From Sphingomonas carotinifaciens (lineage in GTDB: Bacteria > Pseudomonadota > Alphaproteobacteria > Sphingomonadales > Sphingomonadaceae): a DNA stretch of 64,000 nucleotides. The stretch lies in contig NZ_WSUT01000002.1 of the NCBI RefSeq assembly GCF_009789535.1, forward strand, positions 1 to 64,000, written 5' to 3'. Made by a program: the position numbers and the translations under genes. Shown here piece after piece: positions 7,812 to 16,825 of this stretch (positions are counted from its first letter, which is position 1; each line of letters starts with the position of its first letter). The notes under the pieces are model-generated. The model did no database searches. It worked only from the letters and a program-made list of their open reading frames with translations, and was not told where the DNA came from.

Positions 7812-10634
7812 TCACATCGTCATCGTAAGGCTGAACTGGAAGACGCGGCCGGTCTTCATGTACCCGCCGGCGCGATCGGGGGCGATGTAGCGCTCCCCCT
7901 CCCCCACCGTCGCCCACAGCGCGTGCTGGTCGAGCAGGTTGCGCGCCGACACGCCCAGTTCGAGATGATCGGTCGCGGCAAAGGCGAGGCCGAAGTTCAG
8001 CTCGCCCACCGGTTGCAGATAGATGTCCGGCTGGCTGTCCTGCACCGTGGTCAGGATGCGGCTGGTGCGGTTGTACCAGAGGTTCGCGCGCACCGGCCCC
8101 GCGGCATAGAACAGCTCGGCATTGTAGATGAGATCGGGCGCCTGCGGCAGGCGGCTGGTGCGGATGTCGTTTGCGGCGATCCGATAGGTCGCCTCGGTGT
8201 GCTGCCAGGTGACGTTGCCGCCAATCCCCAGCCCTTGGAGCATCGGCGAGCCCACCATGTCGCCCAGCGTGAAGCGGCCCGATGCCTCGATACCCGTCGC
8301 CTTGCCGCCGCGGCCATTGGCGGGGCGGACGAGGATAATGGTCTGCCCGCCCGCCTGCTGCGACCCTTGCGCAAAGGAACGGGTGCCGGTGGGTACCAGG
8401 ATGTTGCTCAGATCCTTGTGATAGACCGCGATCTGCGCATAGCGCCCTACCCCGCCATAATATTCGAGGCCGAGGTCGTAGCTCCACGCCTCGACCGGCT
8501 TCAGATCGGGATTGGGCTCGGTAATGGTGACCTGGGTGCCGCCATTCTCGCTGCTGCGCCGGGTCGGCCCGGCAAGCTGGTCGAACGCCGGGCGGGCATA
8601 GCTGGAGCGCACCGCGCCGCGCACCACCCAGTGTTCGTTCGGGCGCCAGGCGGCGAGCAGGCTGGGATCGAGATGGTCGTACCTGCGCCCGCCATTGACG
8701 AAGCGCGCGGTGGCGTCCTGCCCCTGCCAGAAGCGCGCCGAATAGGCGTTATCCTCGTAGCGGATACCGGGCATGATCTCGAACGTGCCTGCCTCCAGCG
8801 TGGCGGAGGCGTAGATGGCCTTGCGCGTCTCGTTGCCGTCGAGCAGCCCCTGGTTGATCGTCGCAGCCGGCACCGGCACCTGGGCGGAGAATTGCGCGGC
8901 CTGCGAATCCAGCTGGTTGCGCGACAACACCTTGATGGCGCGGGGCGGATAGTAATCGAGAAAGTCCTTGAGGACGTAGCCGAGATACTGGTTGACCGTC
9001 GGCCCCGCGAAAGGCCCCGCCTGAAGCGGCGTCTGGAAGCGGAAGCGCGTAGCGTCCGGCGCCAAGGTGCGGCCGGTGCGATCCGAATCCTCGTACAGCC
9101 CGCCCACTTCCAGCCGGCGCAGAATAGCGGTGCCGTCCCAGCCGATGCTGCCGCGCAGCGTCTTCTTGGTTTCGGTCAGATAGTCATAGCCCTGCTGGAC
9201 ATAAAGCTGGCTGGGTCGGTCGAGCGATCCGACATAGCCGACCGCGCCGGGCGACAGCACGGGGCGCGGCGATTTCGGGTCGGACAGGTCGACGGTCAGC
9301 CCCTCGCGCGCCGTGCCGGTCTGGCCCGGCGTGCCGATGTACGAGATGCCGCGGAACGCCGCCTCGATGCGGCGGGGCTGGTCGAAGCGACCATCGGCAT
9401 AGGCACCCTCCAGGGCGGCGGTAAAGCCGTTCCAATGCGCCCTGGCGCCGATCTGGGCGGAGAACAGCTCCTGCTCGATATCCTCGGTGCGGAAATAGCT
9501 GGCCGGGTTGATGCCATAGGGGGTGTAGAGGCCCTCGGCATTGTAGCTGCGATTGCCCGCCCGGTTCGGGTTGGGGTTGGTCTGCCCGGTCGTGACTTCG
9601 TTGCGTAAGGCGGTCTGGTTCATCGTGTTGGTGTTGCGATAGGTCGCGTAATTGACCCGTGCATACAGGTCGAGCGGTTCGGTGCGGACATCGAGCGCGC
9701 CGGTCGCGCCGTAACGCTTGATCGCGTTATTGTAGAAATTCCACTGCACGCCGTCCGCCGACAGCGCATCCGCATTGGCGCGCGCCGTGCCGACGCCGAA
9801 GCGCGTGGTCTTGTAGTCGTTCTGCACCGCGGTCGATTCCGCCGCGTTGGCGCGCTCCTCGTAATAACCCGCCAGATAAAGGCCGAACTGGTGGTCCGCA
9901 CCGAAGCGGCGTGCGGCGTCGAGGCCGATGGCCCCGCCCCAGCCCTGCTGTTCGCGATCGATGGCGAGATCGGCGCCTTGCGCCAGCACGCGGGCGCGGG
10001 TGAAGCTGGTGCTGAAGTCGAACGCGGTCGGGGTGCGCAGGTCGATGATGCCGGCGATCGCGTCGGCATCCTTGGCGGCGCCCGGCGTCTTGTCGACGGC
10101 AAGGCCACCGATCGCGAAGGGCGAGAACAGGTTGAGCGAGATGGCGCGCGAGCTGCCCGCGGTCTGCGGCAGGCGCAGGCCGTCCAGCGTATAGGCGTTG
10201 AAGCCGGTGTCGAAGCCGCGGATGGTGGCGAACTGCGCCTCGCCGGTCGCGCTCTGGTTGCGGCCCTGGTCGCGGGCGACCGAGACGCCGGGCAGGCGCC
10301 GGGCGAGATCGGTGACGTTGGTCTGCGAATTGATCGCGACGTCGCCGGTGGTGACGATGTCGGTCACGCCGATCGCGCTGCGCTCTTCGGACAGGGCGCT
10401 GCGGTCGCGGCGACCGTTAACGACGATGTCGCCGGTCAGCGCCTCGCTGATCGATCGGCTGGCCTCGGATTGCGGGGTGCCCTCCTCCACCGCCGGCGCC
10501 AGTGCCTGCGCGGTCGCCGCGACCGGTGCAAAGGCCAACGCGCCGACCAGCGCCGATGTGGCGCACAGCAGGTGCCGTGCAGGCGCACGAAGACGACGCT
10601 GCCGGAAATCCGGCAACGGGAGAGCAATGAACAT
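7812..10634 (-). CDS. TonB-dependent outer membrane receptor
   Basis: The protein is 940 residues from ATG 10634, chosen because GCGGGGAATC precedes it; an in-frame start lies 4 codons upstream. A long signal region ends around VAATAQA. A plug domain follows (GDIVVNGRRD, LARRLPGVSVARDQGRNQSATG, FATIRGFDTGFNAYTLDGLRLP, IIDLRTPTAFDFS). The rest is barrel, ending in a C-terminal aromatic residue pattern (GRVFQFSLTMTM). It is of the large sphingomonad receptor type related to FepA/CirA-like and oligosaccharide receptors. It should import a substrate across the outer membrane with TonB-ExbBD energy. Its operon partner is the acid phosphatase downstream, which points to a phosphorylated substrate. 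Confidence 0.92.
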   Translation of the reverse strand: MFIALPLPDFRQRRLRAPARHLLCATSALVGALAFAPVAATAQALAPAVEEGTPQSEASRSISEALTGDIVVNGRRDRSALSEERSAIGVTDIVTTGDVAINSQTNVTDLARRLPGVSVARDQGRNQSATGEAQFATIRGFDTGFNAYTLDGLRLPQTAGSSRAISLNLFSPFAIGGLAVDKTPGAAKDADAIAGIIDLRTPTAFDFSTSFTRARVLAQGADLAIDREQQGWGGAIGLDAARRFGADHQFGLYLAGYYEERANAAESTAVQNDYKTTRFGVGTARANADALSADGVQWNFYNNAIKRYGATGALDVRTEPLDLYARVNYATYRNTNTMNQTALRNEVTTGQTNPNPNRAGNRSYNAEGLYTPYGINPASYFRTEDIEQELFSAQIGARAHWNGFTAALEGAYADGRFDQPRRIEAAFRGISYIGTPGQTGTAREGLTVDLSDPKSPRPVLSPGAVGYVGSLDRPSQLYVQQGYDYLTETKKTLRGSIGWDGTAILRRLEVGGLYEDSDRTGRTLAPDATRFRFQTPLQAGPFAGPTVNQYLGYVLKDFLDYYPPRAIKVLSRNQLDSQAAQFSAQVPVPAATINQGLLDGNETRKAIYASATLEAGTFEIMPGIRYEDNAYSARFWQGQDATARFVNGGRRYDHLDPSLLAAWRPNEHWVVRGAVRSSYARPAFDQLAGPTRRSSENGGTQVTITEPNPDLKPVEAWSYDLGLEYYGGVGRYAQIAVYHKDLSNILVPTGTRSFAQGSQQAGGQTIILVRPANGRGGKATGIEASGRFTLGDMVGSPMLQGLGIGGNVTWQHTEATYRIAANDIRTSRLPQAPDLIYNAELFYAAGPVRANLWYNRTSRILTTVQDSQPDIYLQPVGELNFGLAFAATDHLELGVSARNLLDQHALWATVGEGERYIAPDRAGGYMKTGRVFQFSLTMTM

Positions 10635-10905
10635 GATTCCCCGCAATATTATGGTGTTTTGTGCGATCTTCGTCGCTGATCGGGCGACTAGGCGGGATTT
10701 AAGTAAATTTTATTACGGTAAGGAACCGTCTCGGGGTGGCATCACTGCTGATGATGCCGTGGCGGGATTGCCCCGGACCCTTTGATGATGTCGGGTTTTG
10801 GGCCGTTTATCCCGTGCCCTGCCCTGTGTCGCAGTGGCAGAGCCGGCTTGGCGGGCGCAATACTTGTCGGGCCCCCTTCCCCCAGCCCTCCTTTGGCGAT
10901 GTCGC

Positions 10906-11571
10906 TCAGAGCGCGGCGATCAACCGTTCGGCGGCATGTGCCGCGGCGCGCGCGCTGGCGGCCAGATTGGCCGTGAAATCGCCGGCGCTGGCGCCGTCCG
11001 CATCGTCGGTCGTCGCCTTGATCGCAGCCCAGGGAATGCCGAGCAACGCAGCCGTCTGCGCGACCGCGGCGGTTTCCATATCCACCAGCGTGGCGCCGAG
11101 CGCATCGCGGACGCGCGCGGCATGGACGCCGCATTCGACGAACAGGTCGCTGGTCGCGATGCGCGCATGGGGCAGGCCGAGATCGGGCAGGTCGGCCGCG
11201 CGAAACGCCTCGGCGCGGGCGGGACCGATCGGCCAGCAGCCGGCGGTATAGTGGGTCAGGCGCTCGTCACGCATCGCACCGAAATCGGCCTGCACGGCTT
11301 CGGTGATGAGGAAAGGCCCCCGCCCCACCGCACCAAGGCTGCCGGCGGTGCCGATCACCAGCAGATGCTCGGCACCGTAAGCGTGGACGAGCGTGGCGGC
11401 CGCGGTTGCCGCGGCAACCTTGCCGATGCCGGCACAGGCGAGGAACAGCGCATGGTCGGCGGTCTCGATCCGCTCGACAGGCAGAGGGGCACCGCGCAAA
11501 GTTGTACGGGGTGCGTGGGGCAGAAGCGCGGCCAGTTCTGCCCGAACCCCGCTGACGATCCCGATCCGCAT
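10906..11571 (-). CDS. mtnN: 5'-methylthioadenosine/S-adenosylhomocysteine nucleosidase-like protein
   Basis: This 221-residue member of the PNP/UDP phosphorylase family starts at ATG 11571 after GGCAGGAGC. The N-terminus MRIGIVSGVRAEL places a Glu at position 12, as in E. coli MtnN. The substrate-binding VDMETAAVAQ is near residue 163, and the catalytic Asp is in KATTDDAD near residue 186. The family hydrolyses MTA and SAH to adenine plus the ribosyl thio compound, recycling methionine and removing a methylation inhibitor. It could also be a related futalosine or nucleoside hydrolase. It is the last gene of a minus-strand group downstream of the partition cassette, separated from it by 180 bp that contain motif site 2. 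Confidence 0.8.
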   Translation of the reverse strand: MRIGIVSGVRAELAALLPHAPRTTLRGAPLPVERIETADHALFLACAGIGKVAAATAAATLVHAYGAEHLLVIGTAGSLGAVGRGPFLITEAVQADFGAMRDERLTHYTAGCWPIGPARAEAFRAADLPDLGLPHARIATSDLFVECGVHAARVRDALGATLVDMETAAVAQTAALLGIPWAAIKATTDDADGASAGDFTANLAASARAAAHAAERLIAAL

Positions 11572-11643
11572 GGTTGTTGCTCCTGCCCGCCGGCGTCTGG
11601 CGTACCATATTGCCGGGCTGTTGAACTGTTAAAAATCAAAGCT

Positions 11644-11662
11644 GATGATGTGCACACCTGCA
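11644..11662 (-). promoter_or_regulatory. Dispersed motif site 2 (TGCAGGTGTGCA family)
   Basis: On the minus strand it reads TGCAGGTGTGCACATCATC, one base different from site 1. It lies between the RHH gene and the nucleosidase, about 70 bp upstream of the nucleosidase start. Confidence 0.55.
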
Positions 11663-11751
11663 CGGCGTCAATAACGCAGTCGGTTGCCTGTGCACGACAT
11701 CACATGGGAAGGTGCAAGGCCGGCGCGTTATGGGCGGCCCCACCCGACCTG

Positions 11752-12051
11752 TCACGATCGACCGAACTGGCGCTCCGCATCATATTTGGCCACGAGGTCG
11801 GCGATCGCCTCGGCGAGCAGCTCCTGATGGCTGCGGCGCGTGCGGGCGGCGAGGACGCGAAAGGCCTCCGCGCTGGGATCGGCGGGATCGAAATAGGCAC
11901 CGAGATGATATTTGCCCGGCCGCTTGCCGCCCGTTCGTGCGGCTGCCGGCTTTTCGGCCGGGGCAGGGGAGGGGGCGGTGGCATCGTCGCTCGCCGCGGG
12001 CGGTGTTGGTGCTGGAACGGCGTGTGCCAGCAGGGATGTACGTCGTGCCAT
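11752..12051 (-). CDS. Small ribbon-helix-helix-type partition partner of ParA
   Basis: This 99-residue basic protein lies 5 bp behind parA, so the two are co-transcribed. The N-terminal ~45 residues are Ala/Pro-rich and likely disordered. The C-terminal half (KYHLGAYFDPADPSAEAFRVLAARTRRSHQELLAEAIADLVAKY) looks like a short beta strand followed by two helices, as in RHH/CopG-type DNA-binding domains. That arrangement (flexible basic N-terminus plus RHH) is typical of ParG/ParB-like centromere-binding proteins in type Ib partition cassettes. The role is to bind the centromere and the parA promoter, and to stimulate the ParA ATPase. The assignment rests on gene order and fold impression rather than on a clear motif. 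Confidence 0.7.
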   Translation of the reverse strand: MARRTSLLAHAVPAPTPPAASDDATAPSPAPAEKPAAARTGGKRPGKYHLGAYFDPADPSAEAFRVLAARTRRSHQELLAEAIADLVAKYDAERQFGRS

Positions 12052-12056
12052 GACCT

Positions 12057-12704
12057 TCAGGCTTTCACTCTTGCAGGTGTGCAGTTGTTCACTTCATCAA
12101 GCACGAACTTCAGCAGCATTGCAACTTCCTGCGCCGCCTTGCCTTTGGGCTCATGCTCGGTGACGCCCAGACCGTACGGCCAGGCGGCGCGAAAGGCGCT
12201 ACGCTCGCGCATGATGGCGGGCGCGACCTGAAGGCCGGTCGCCTCGGCCAGCGTCCGTGCATCGCTCAGCAGCGTCGTGGCGGTGGGCGGCGCCGCGTTC
12301 AACACCACCGATCCGCGCCGGCCGGTACTGGCGATCAGCTGCGCGGTGCGCTTGATCGCGTCGAGGTCGATCAGCGAGGGGCGGCAGGGGATCAGCACCA
12401 GATCGGCGCGCTGCGCCGCGGCTGCGGCCTCGGTGCCGGCTGCGGGAGGCGTGTCGATGATCGTCAGCCCGAAGCCGCTGGCTGCGGCCGCGTCGATCGC
12501 CTGATCGAGCCGGCGTGCGCTGATTGGCTCGACATGCGGCGCTTCCTCCTGGCGACGCTCGCTCCATGCTGTGGCGCTTTCCTGGGGATCGAGGTCGAAC
12601 AAGGCGGTCCGGATGCCCGATGCTTCAGCGGCAACCGCCAGGTTCACGGCCAGTGTCGACTTGCCGACACCGCCCTTTTGCGCTGCAAAAGTGATAATAT
12701 GCAC
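12057..12704 (-). CDS. parA: ParA-family partition ATPase
   Basis: This 215-residue protein begins MHIITFAAQKGGVGKST, with the deviant Walker A directly at the N-terminus and no N-terminal HTH, as in small type Ib ParA proteins. Walker A' (LFDLDPQESATAW) is near residue 37 and Walker B (LTIIDTPPA) near residue 80. It should bind DNA non-specifically with ATP and move plasmid or chromid cargo with the downstream RHH protein. Motif site 4 is directly upstream of the start codon and site 3 lies in its own 3' end, which suggests autoregulation or a built-in centromere. It could also be an orphan ParA placing another cargo. Confidence 0.9.
   Translation of the reverse strand: MHIITFAAQKGGVGKSTLAVNLAVAAEASGIRTALFDLDPQESATAWSERRQEEAPHVEPISARRLDQAIDAAAASGFGLTIIDTPPAAGTEAAAAAQRADLVLIPCRPSLIDLDAIKRTAQLIASTGRRGSVVLNAAPPTATTLLSDARTLAEATGLQVAPAIMRERSAFRAAWPYGLGVTEHEPKGKAAQEVAMLLKFVLDEVNNCTPARVKA
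12072..12090 (+). promoter_or_regulatory. Dispersed motif site 3, inside the 3' end of parA
   Basis: TGCAGGTGTGCAGTTGTTC overlaps the last codons of parA. The 12-bp core is exact; the flanking ATAATC seen in sites 1 and 5 is not kept. It is immediately upstream of the RHH gene. Confidence 0.5.
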
Positions 12705-13028
12705 GTGTGCACACCTTCATAAAATCTGCCTTGGTTTTATGAAATAAATCAGAGCGGCACAATTGCAGATCATCCACCTTTGGCGATGATAGTGCCGCGC
12801 GGGTTGCGATCGACATGGTGCCAGCAGGCGGGGCGGCCACTGCGTCGTTGCCGCAGGCCGGCATCCTTGAATGAAACGCCGCGGTAGAACGCAGCATCTT
12901 GAAAGCGGGCGGATAGCCGGGCATTTTCAAGGCTATGCGAATGCATGGCGTTCGTTGTCCTGCCAGATAAGGCGCATCAATTGATTCCACGCGTGCTATT
13001 TGCACGTCGGTCCTGATAAGGTGGCTGC
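12705..13028. other. Intergenic region upstream of parA
   Basis: About 320 bp between divergent parA and a small plus-strand gene. It holds motif site 4 at its left end and a short hairpin (CGTGC-5-GCACG) near 12998-13012. No conserved reading frame was recognised in the rest. Confidence 0.5.
12707..12719 (-). promoter_or_regulatory. Dispersed motif site 4, next to the parA start codon
   Basis: On the minus strand it reads TGAAGGTGTGCAC, one mismatch to the common core, and ends two bases before the parA start codon (12702-12704). The overlapping ACGTGTGCACAC gives further partial symmetry. Its position fits an autoregulatory operator covering the ribosome site. Confidence 0.5.
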
Positions 13029-13226
13029 ATGCTCAAAACACGGATCAAACGACAGGCTGACCAGGGTGAGCGCGCGCGCAAGCGCCTCGCCGAAATCGAA
13101 GCGTCCATCATCTCCTTGAACGACGAAGATTTGCTGGACCTTGCCGATATCTTCAAGACACAGGCGGGAACGCCGTTGGTCGAGACGGCTGCGGCCGAAA
13201 TGCAGAGGCGCAATATCCGGCTTTGA
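13029..13226 (+). CDS. Small hypothetical protein, likely helical
   Basis: A 65-codon frame with a plausible ribosome site (AAGGTGGC) 6-8 bp before the ATG. The product is strongly charged (KTRIKRQADQGERARKRLAEIEA) and alternates Leu/Ile with Glu/Lys, so it should be an alpha-helical, partly coiled-coil cytoplasmic protein. No family was recognised. It is divergent from parA. Codon use matches the neighbours, which supports it being real. Confidence 0.55.
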   Translation: MLKTRIKRQADQGERARKRLAEIEASIISLNDEDLLDLADIFKTQAGTPLVETAAAEMQRRNIRL

Positions 13227-13639
13227 CCGGACTCTCCGGCCGGTGACGACCGGGCATGATGGGCCGCCTGTAATGGAACGTCATGTAATTCCGGGTGGCT
13301 GGTCCATGCCCTCGCGTCATGCTTCCCTCCGAATGGAGAGGGCGATGGGCGATCCCGAGGCTCCCATGCTTCAGCCGAGGTCAGCCACCGGTCGAGGCCA
13401 TCACCGGCCGCGGTTCCCTTTGCCGCACCCATAGCGGTTCGATCTGCCCCAGCGCGCCATCATGGTCGTACTTACCGGATGGCGCCGACCTTCATCGTGC
13501 AGGCCATACCCGACCGATCCGCAACGGAACACGTTGGCTTATTGCCGGTAGCGGCATCCAAACCCGCCAGATGACCGCTGGACACCGGCGCGCATGATCC
13601 GTAATGTAACGTTGTAACGTAACATTACGGATCATCAGC
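13227..13639. other. Intergenic region upstream of the COG0523 operon
   Basis: About 410 bp without a convincing gene. Its right end holds the large palindrome at 13594-13635. The rest shows nothing recognised. Confidence 0.5.
13594..13635. promoter_or_regulatory. 42-bp near-perfect palindrome, probable Zur-type operator
   Basis: The outer arms ATGATCCGTAATGT and ACATTACGGATCAT are exactly complementary over 14 bp. In total 19 of 21 base pairs match. The core (TAATGTAACGTTGTAACGTA) is a GTAATGTTAC-like repeat that resembles Zur boxes. It ends 4 bp before the start codon of a COG0523 GTPase, a family usually under Zur control, so binding would block both promoter and ribosome site. The identification as a Zur site is inference. 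Confidence 0.65.
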
Positions 13640-14875
13640 ATGGCCCTTTCCTCCGGCCCTGATCGGCGCCTGCCGGTCACCGTTCTGTCCGGCTTCCTTG
13701 GTGCCGGTAAGACGACCCTGCTCAACCATATCCTCGCCAATCGCGAGGGTCGGCGGGTGGCGGTGATCGTCAACGACATGTCGGAGGTGAATATCGATGC
13801 CGACCTCGTTCGGGGAGGCGAGGCGGCACTGTCGCGCGCCGAGGAAGCACTGGTCGAGATGACGAATGGTTGTATTTGTTGTACGTTGCGGGACGATCTG
13901 CTGGCCGAGGTACGGGCGCTCGCAGAGGCGGGGCGGTTCGATTATCTGGTGATCGAGTCGACCGGGATTTCCGAGCCTTTGCCGGTGGCTACCACCTTTT
14001 CATTCCGCGACGAGGCCGGCGTTTCGCTGGGCGACGTCGCGCGGCTCGATACCATGGTGACGGTGGTCGATGCGCTCAATCTCCTCGCGGATTATTCGAG
14101 CCAGGACTTCCTTGCCGATCGCGGGGAGACGCTGGGCGAGGATGACAGGCGCAGTCTGGTCGGCCTGCTGGTCGAGCAGATCGAGTTTGCCGATGTGGTG
14201 GTGGTCAACAAGGCGTCGTCGGTATCGGCCGGGCAGCTCGCCACGGTCAAGAAACTGGTCGCCAGCCTGAACGCGGATGCGGTGATCGTGGCGGTGGACC
14301 GGGCGCAGGTCGACCTCGACCTGGTCCTCGCCACCGGGCTGTTCGACGAGGAAAAGGCGGCGCGTCACCCGCTCTGGGCCAAGGAACTGTACGGCTATGC
14401 CCATCATCAGCCCGAGAGCGAGGAATATGGCATCGAGAGCTTCGTCTACCGTGCGCGGGCGCCTTTCGATCCGGCGAAGTTCCATGGCTTCCTGACAGGC
14501 GGTGGCCTCGACCATGTGGTGCGCGCCAAGGGGCATTTCTGGCTGGCGACGCGACCCGACTGGGTAGGGGAGCTGGCGGTGGCGGGCAGCCAGACGACGA
14601 GCGCCCGCATGGGCCGCTGGTGGGCCGCGGTGCCCAAGCATCACTGGCCCGACGATGGCCAGTTCGAGACGTTCGTGGCGAAGCATTGGGACCCGGTCTG
14701 GGGCGATCGCCGGCAGGAACTGGTGTTCATCGGGATCGGCATGGACGAGGCACGTATCCGGCAGAGGCTGGATGCCTGCCTCGTCCCCGCCGCTGCGTTC
14801 ACGCCGGAGCTCTGGACGGGCTTGCGCGATCCCTTTCCCGCCTGGGGCGAGCGGCAGATGGAGGCGGCGCAATGA
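13640..14875 (+). CDS. COG0523 (CobW/ZigA-like) metallochaperone GTPase
   Basis: This 411-residue G3E-family GTPase has Walker [12 protein letters not shown] near residue 20 and the hallmark metal-binding CICC (CxCC) near residue 81. ESTGISEP is near 113 and the base-specificity NKAS near 190; a CobW C-terminal domain follows ([17 protein letters not shown]). Proteins of this type deliver or buffer zinc under zinc starvation. The palindrome directly upstream and the tail-to-head overlaps with the next two genes suggest a zinc-regulated operon. Cobalamin or nitrile hydratase genes are not nearby, so the ZigA/YciC-like branch is more likely than CobW itself. Confidence 0.9.
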   Translation: MALSSGPDRRLPVTVLSGFLGAGKTTLLNHILANREGRRVAVIVNDMSEVNIDADLVRGGEAALSRAEEALVEMTNGCICCTLRDDLLAEVRALAEAGRFDYLVIESTGISEPLPVATTFSFRDEAGVSLGDVARLDTMVTVVDALNLLADYSSQDFLADRGETLGEDDRRSLVGLLVEQIEFADVVVVNKASSVSAGQLATVKKLVASLNADAVIVAVDRAQVDLDLVLATGLFDEEKAARHPLWAKELYGYAHHQPESEEYGIESFVYRARAPFDPAKFHGFLTGGGLDHVVRAKGHFWLATRPDWVGELAVAGSQTTSARMGRWWAAVPKHHWPDDGQFETFVAKHWDPVWGDRRQELVFIGIGMDEARIRQRLDACLVPAAAFTPELWTGLRDPFPAWGERQMEAAQ

Positions 14876-15471
14876 CGGTCGCGGCGATGGAGCGGCTGGT
14901 GGCGGGCGGCGTGGATCGTGCCGCGCTCGACGGGATCGCGCGGGTCGAGACCGCGCTGGCGATCTGGTGGCGGGAGGTGCCGGAGCGTCTGCGGGACGGG
15001 TTGGCGGCACTGGACCTCAATACCATCGACGATGTGCGCATCGAGGTGGCTGCCGGCGCGCCTGTCGCCACGGCGCTGCGCGCCGCGGCCTATCGCGGCG
15101 CGGTGGTCGCGCCGCTGGCGGCGGATATCGAGGCGCTGGTGCTGCGCCATGCCGCGCTGACCGGCGAGGACCGGTTGAAGGTCCGGCTGGAGGTGATCGA
15201 GACCGACGCCTGTCGCCGCTTTCATGCCGATTACGTCTCGCTGCGGCTGCTGTGCACCTATGTCGGACCGGGCACGCAGTGGTGCTGCGTCGACCGGCCG
15301 GATGCGATCTGCGAGGTGCCGACCGGGGCGGTGGGCGTGTTCAAGGGCCGCCTGCTGCTCGACCCGCCCCCCATCCTGCATCGATCGCCCCCGATCGTCG
15401 CGACCGGCAGGCGGCGACTGGTGCTGGTGATCGATCCCGCGCCCCCATCCGACCAGCAAGGAGACCTATAA
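14872..15471 (+). CDS. DUF1826 family protein
   Basis: This 199-residue protein starts at ATG 14872, overlapping the GTPase stop by ATGA, so the two are translationally coupled; the frame is open upstream but that part lies inside the GTPase gene. It matches the DUF1826 pattern in length and in its conserved central part ([20 protein letters not shown], followed by WCCVDRP, with His, Asp and Cys that could bind metal). DUF1826 genes commonly sit beside COG0523 genes. The function is unknown; a role in zinc-sparing metabolism is inferred from the neighbourhood. Confidence 0.75.
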   Translation: MTVAAMERLVAGGVDRAALDGIARVETALAIWWREVPERLRDGLAALDLNTIDDVRIEVAAGAPVATALRAAAYRGAVVAPLAADIEALVLRHAALTGEDRLKVRLEVIETDACRRFHADYVSLRLLCTYVGPGTQWCCVDRPDAICEVPTGAVGVFKGRLLLDPPPILHRSPPIVATGRRRLVLVIDPAPPSDQQGDL

Positions 15472-15908
15472 TGACAACCGTCATCGACAAATCCGTCGCC
15501 GAGGAGCGCTCGGCCGCATGGTGCCTGACCGAAGCGGGCAAGGTGTTGCTGCACTGGGCCGAGGCGGTCGGCCGGCGCGACGTCGACGAGGTGATGTCGC
15601 TTTATGCCCCCGACGCGATCCTGGTGCCGACGCTGTCCGACGAGGTGCGCGGTCGCGACAGCGACCGACGTGCCTATTTCGAGACGTTTCTCGCCAATGA
15701 AGGGATCGCGTGCGGCATTCTGGTGCAGAAGAAGCGGGTGAGCGCAAAGCTCGGCACCGTGGTCATCGGCGGTCTCTACGACTTCAACATTCCGGTGAAC
15801 GGTACCGAGACGATCGTGCCGGCACGGTTTCTTTTCACCTTTGAAGAAATTGATGGTCGCTGGCTCATCACCGGTCATCATTCCTCGAAAGCAGCCGAAG
15901 ATGTCTGA
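15471..15908 (+). CDS. NTF2-fold (SnoaL/CaMKII-association-like) protein
   Basis: This 145-residue protein starts at ATG 15471, overlapping the DUF1826 stop (TAATG), and is the third gene of the unit. The sequence has the cone-shaped alpha+beta NTF2 pattern: WAEAVGRRDVDEVMSLYAPD near residue 30, then alternating strands ending in RFLFTFEEIDGRWLITGHHS. Homologs are often labelled SgcJ/EcaC or DUF4440-like. The final GHHS has paired His residues. Enzyme or binding role is unknown; coupling to a zinc-type operon is the only clue. Confidence 0.75.
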   Translation: MTTVIDKSVAEERSAAWCLTEAGKVLLHWAEAVGRRDVDEVMSLYAPDAILVPTLSDEVRGRDSDRRAYFETFLANEGIACGILVQKKRVSAKLGTVVIGGLYDFNIPVNGTETIVPARFLFTFEEIDGRWLITGHHSSKAAEDV

Positions 15909-16305
15909 ATACCACGCGACTGCATAACTGACAAAGTGCAGGTGTGCAGATAATCACGCCAAAGGATGATGTTTTGAGATGGCCGTCCAGCCGGGATCAT
16001 CGCAGAAACGTTTTCGTGCATACGCCAAGCGTCGCTCTTCACGGCGCATAGATCACGTGACGGGCTATGGCGCCGAATGTATCTGGCGGGGGCGTGGATT
16101 GTTATGCAAGCGCCTGTTTGCAGCACGTCTCGCTTCTCCATGCCACAGAGGTGATTTTGGGGAAACGCATTCGGCAACAGGTTTTGGGAAAGCCGACCTG
16201 AGATCCGAATGCTTGGGCCTATCGGGTGGGAATGTCTTGTTGGAGGTTCCCGATCGGGAAAGCCATGCCCTTCCGATCCTACCCGGAACCGTTCATAGTC
16301 GGCGC
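15909..16305. other. Intergenic region with motif site 5
   Basis: About 400 bp. The frame of the following acetyltransferase is open back to 15979, but that extension has no conserved look and no ribosome site. The only clear element is the motif at 15937-15955. Confidence 0.4.
15937..15955 (+). promoter_or_regulatory. Dispersed motif site 5 (TGCAGGTGTGCA family)
   Basis: TGCAGGTGTGCAGATAATC matches site 1 at 18 of 19 positions. It lies 28 bp after the stop of the NTF2-fold gene. Confidence 0.55.
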
Positions 16306-16758
16306 ATGAACGAGATGATCCGGTTGGCCACCATCGATGATGCTGCGGCTGTTACGATCCTCACCTGGACAGCCTATTCAAAATGGATTCCGCTTATCGG
16401 TCGCGAGCCGCTACCGATGAAGGCGGATCATGCCGCGCATATCCGGGATCATCGCGCCGACCTCCTGTTCGTCGGTGAAGACCTAGCCGCCCTCGTTGAG
16501 ACGATCGAACGGGGCGATGACGTATCAATTGAGAACGTGGCGGTCGATCCGAGCTTTCAAAAGCGCGGCTACGGTCGAAAGATGGTCGCCCATGCCGAAC
16601 AACTGGCGCGTGAGGCCGGACTGATCAAGGTTCGTCTCTACACGAACCAGAGGTTTGAAGAGAACCTACGCCTCTACGCTTCGCTGGGATATGAGATCGA
16701 GCGAGAAGAAGCCCTCAATGGAGGTGTCGCGATACACATGGTGAAGGTGGTCGCGTAG
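16306..16758 (+). CDS. GNAT family N-acetyltransferase
   Basis: A 150-residue acetyltransferase starting at ATG 16306 (an alternative ATG lies three codons later). The acetyl-CoA loop is visible as VAVDPSFQKRGYGRKMVAHA (Q/RxxGxG/A) near residue 85, and the C-terminal LYTNQRFEENLRLYASLGYE is the usual GNAT motif B. It transfers an acetyl group to an unknown amine or small molecule in the cytoplasm. It stands alone, convergent to the SDR gene. Confidence 0.85.
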   Translation: MNEMIRLATIDDAAAVTILTWTAYSKWIPLIGREPLPMKADHAAHIRDHRADLLFVGEDLAALVETIERGDDVSIENVAVDPSFQKRGYGRKMVAHAEQLAREAGLIKVRLYTNQRFEENLRLYASLGYEIEREEALNGGVAIHMVKVVA

Positions 16759-16825
16759 CTTTCCCATTTCTCGATGCTTGTGGGAATGCCCCGGCTGTCT
16801 CGCAGGCCGCTCTCGATTGGAAAGG

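Noticed and set aside
6538..8487. 649-codon reading of the acid phosphatase
   Set aside because: The extra N-terminal part is a wrong-frame reading of the receptor gene. The signal peptide and ribosome site place the start at 7764.
7923..9608. 561-codon plus-strand frame
   Set aside because: Antisense shadow of the TonB-dependent receptor; no domain and no ribosome site.
10647..10905. Possible gene upstream of the TonB receptor
   Set aside because: Frames here lack ribosome sites and domain content; treated as promoter and spacer.
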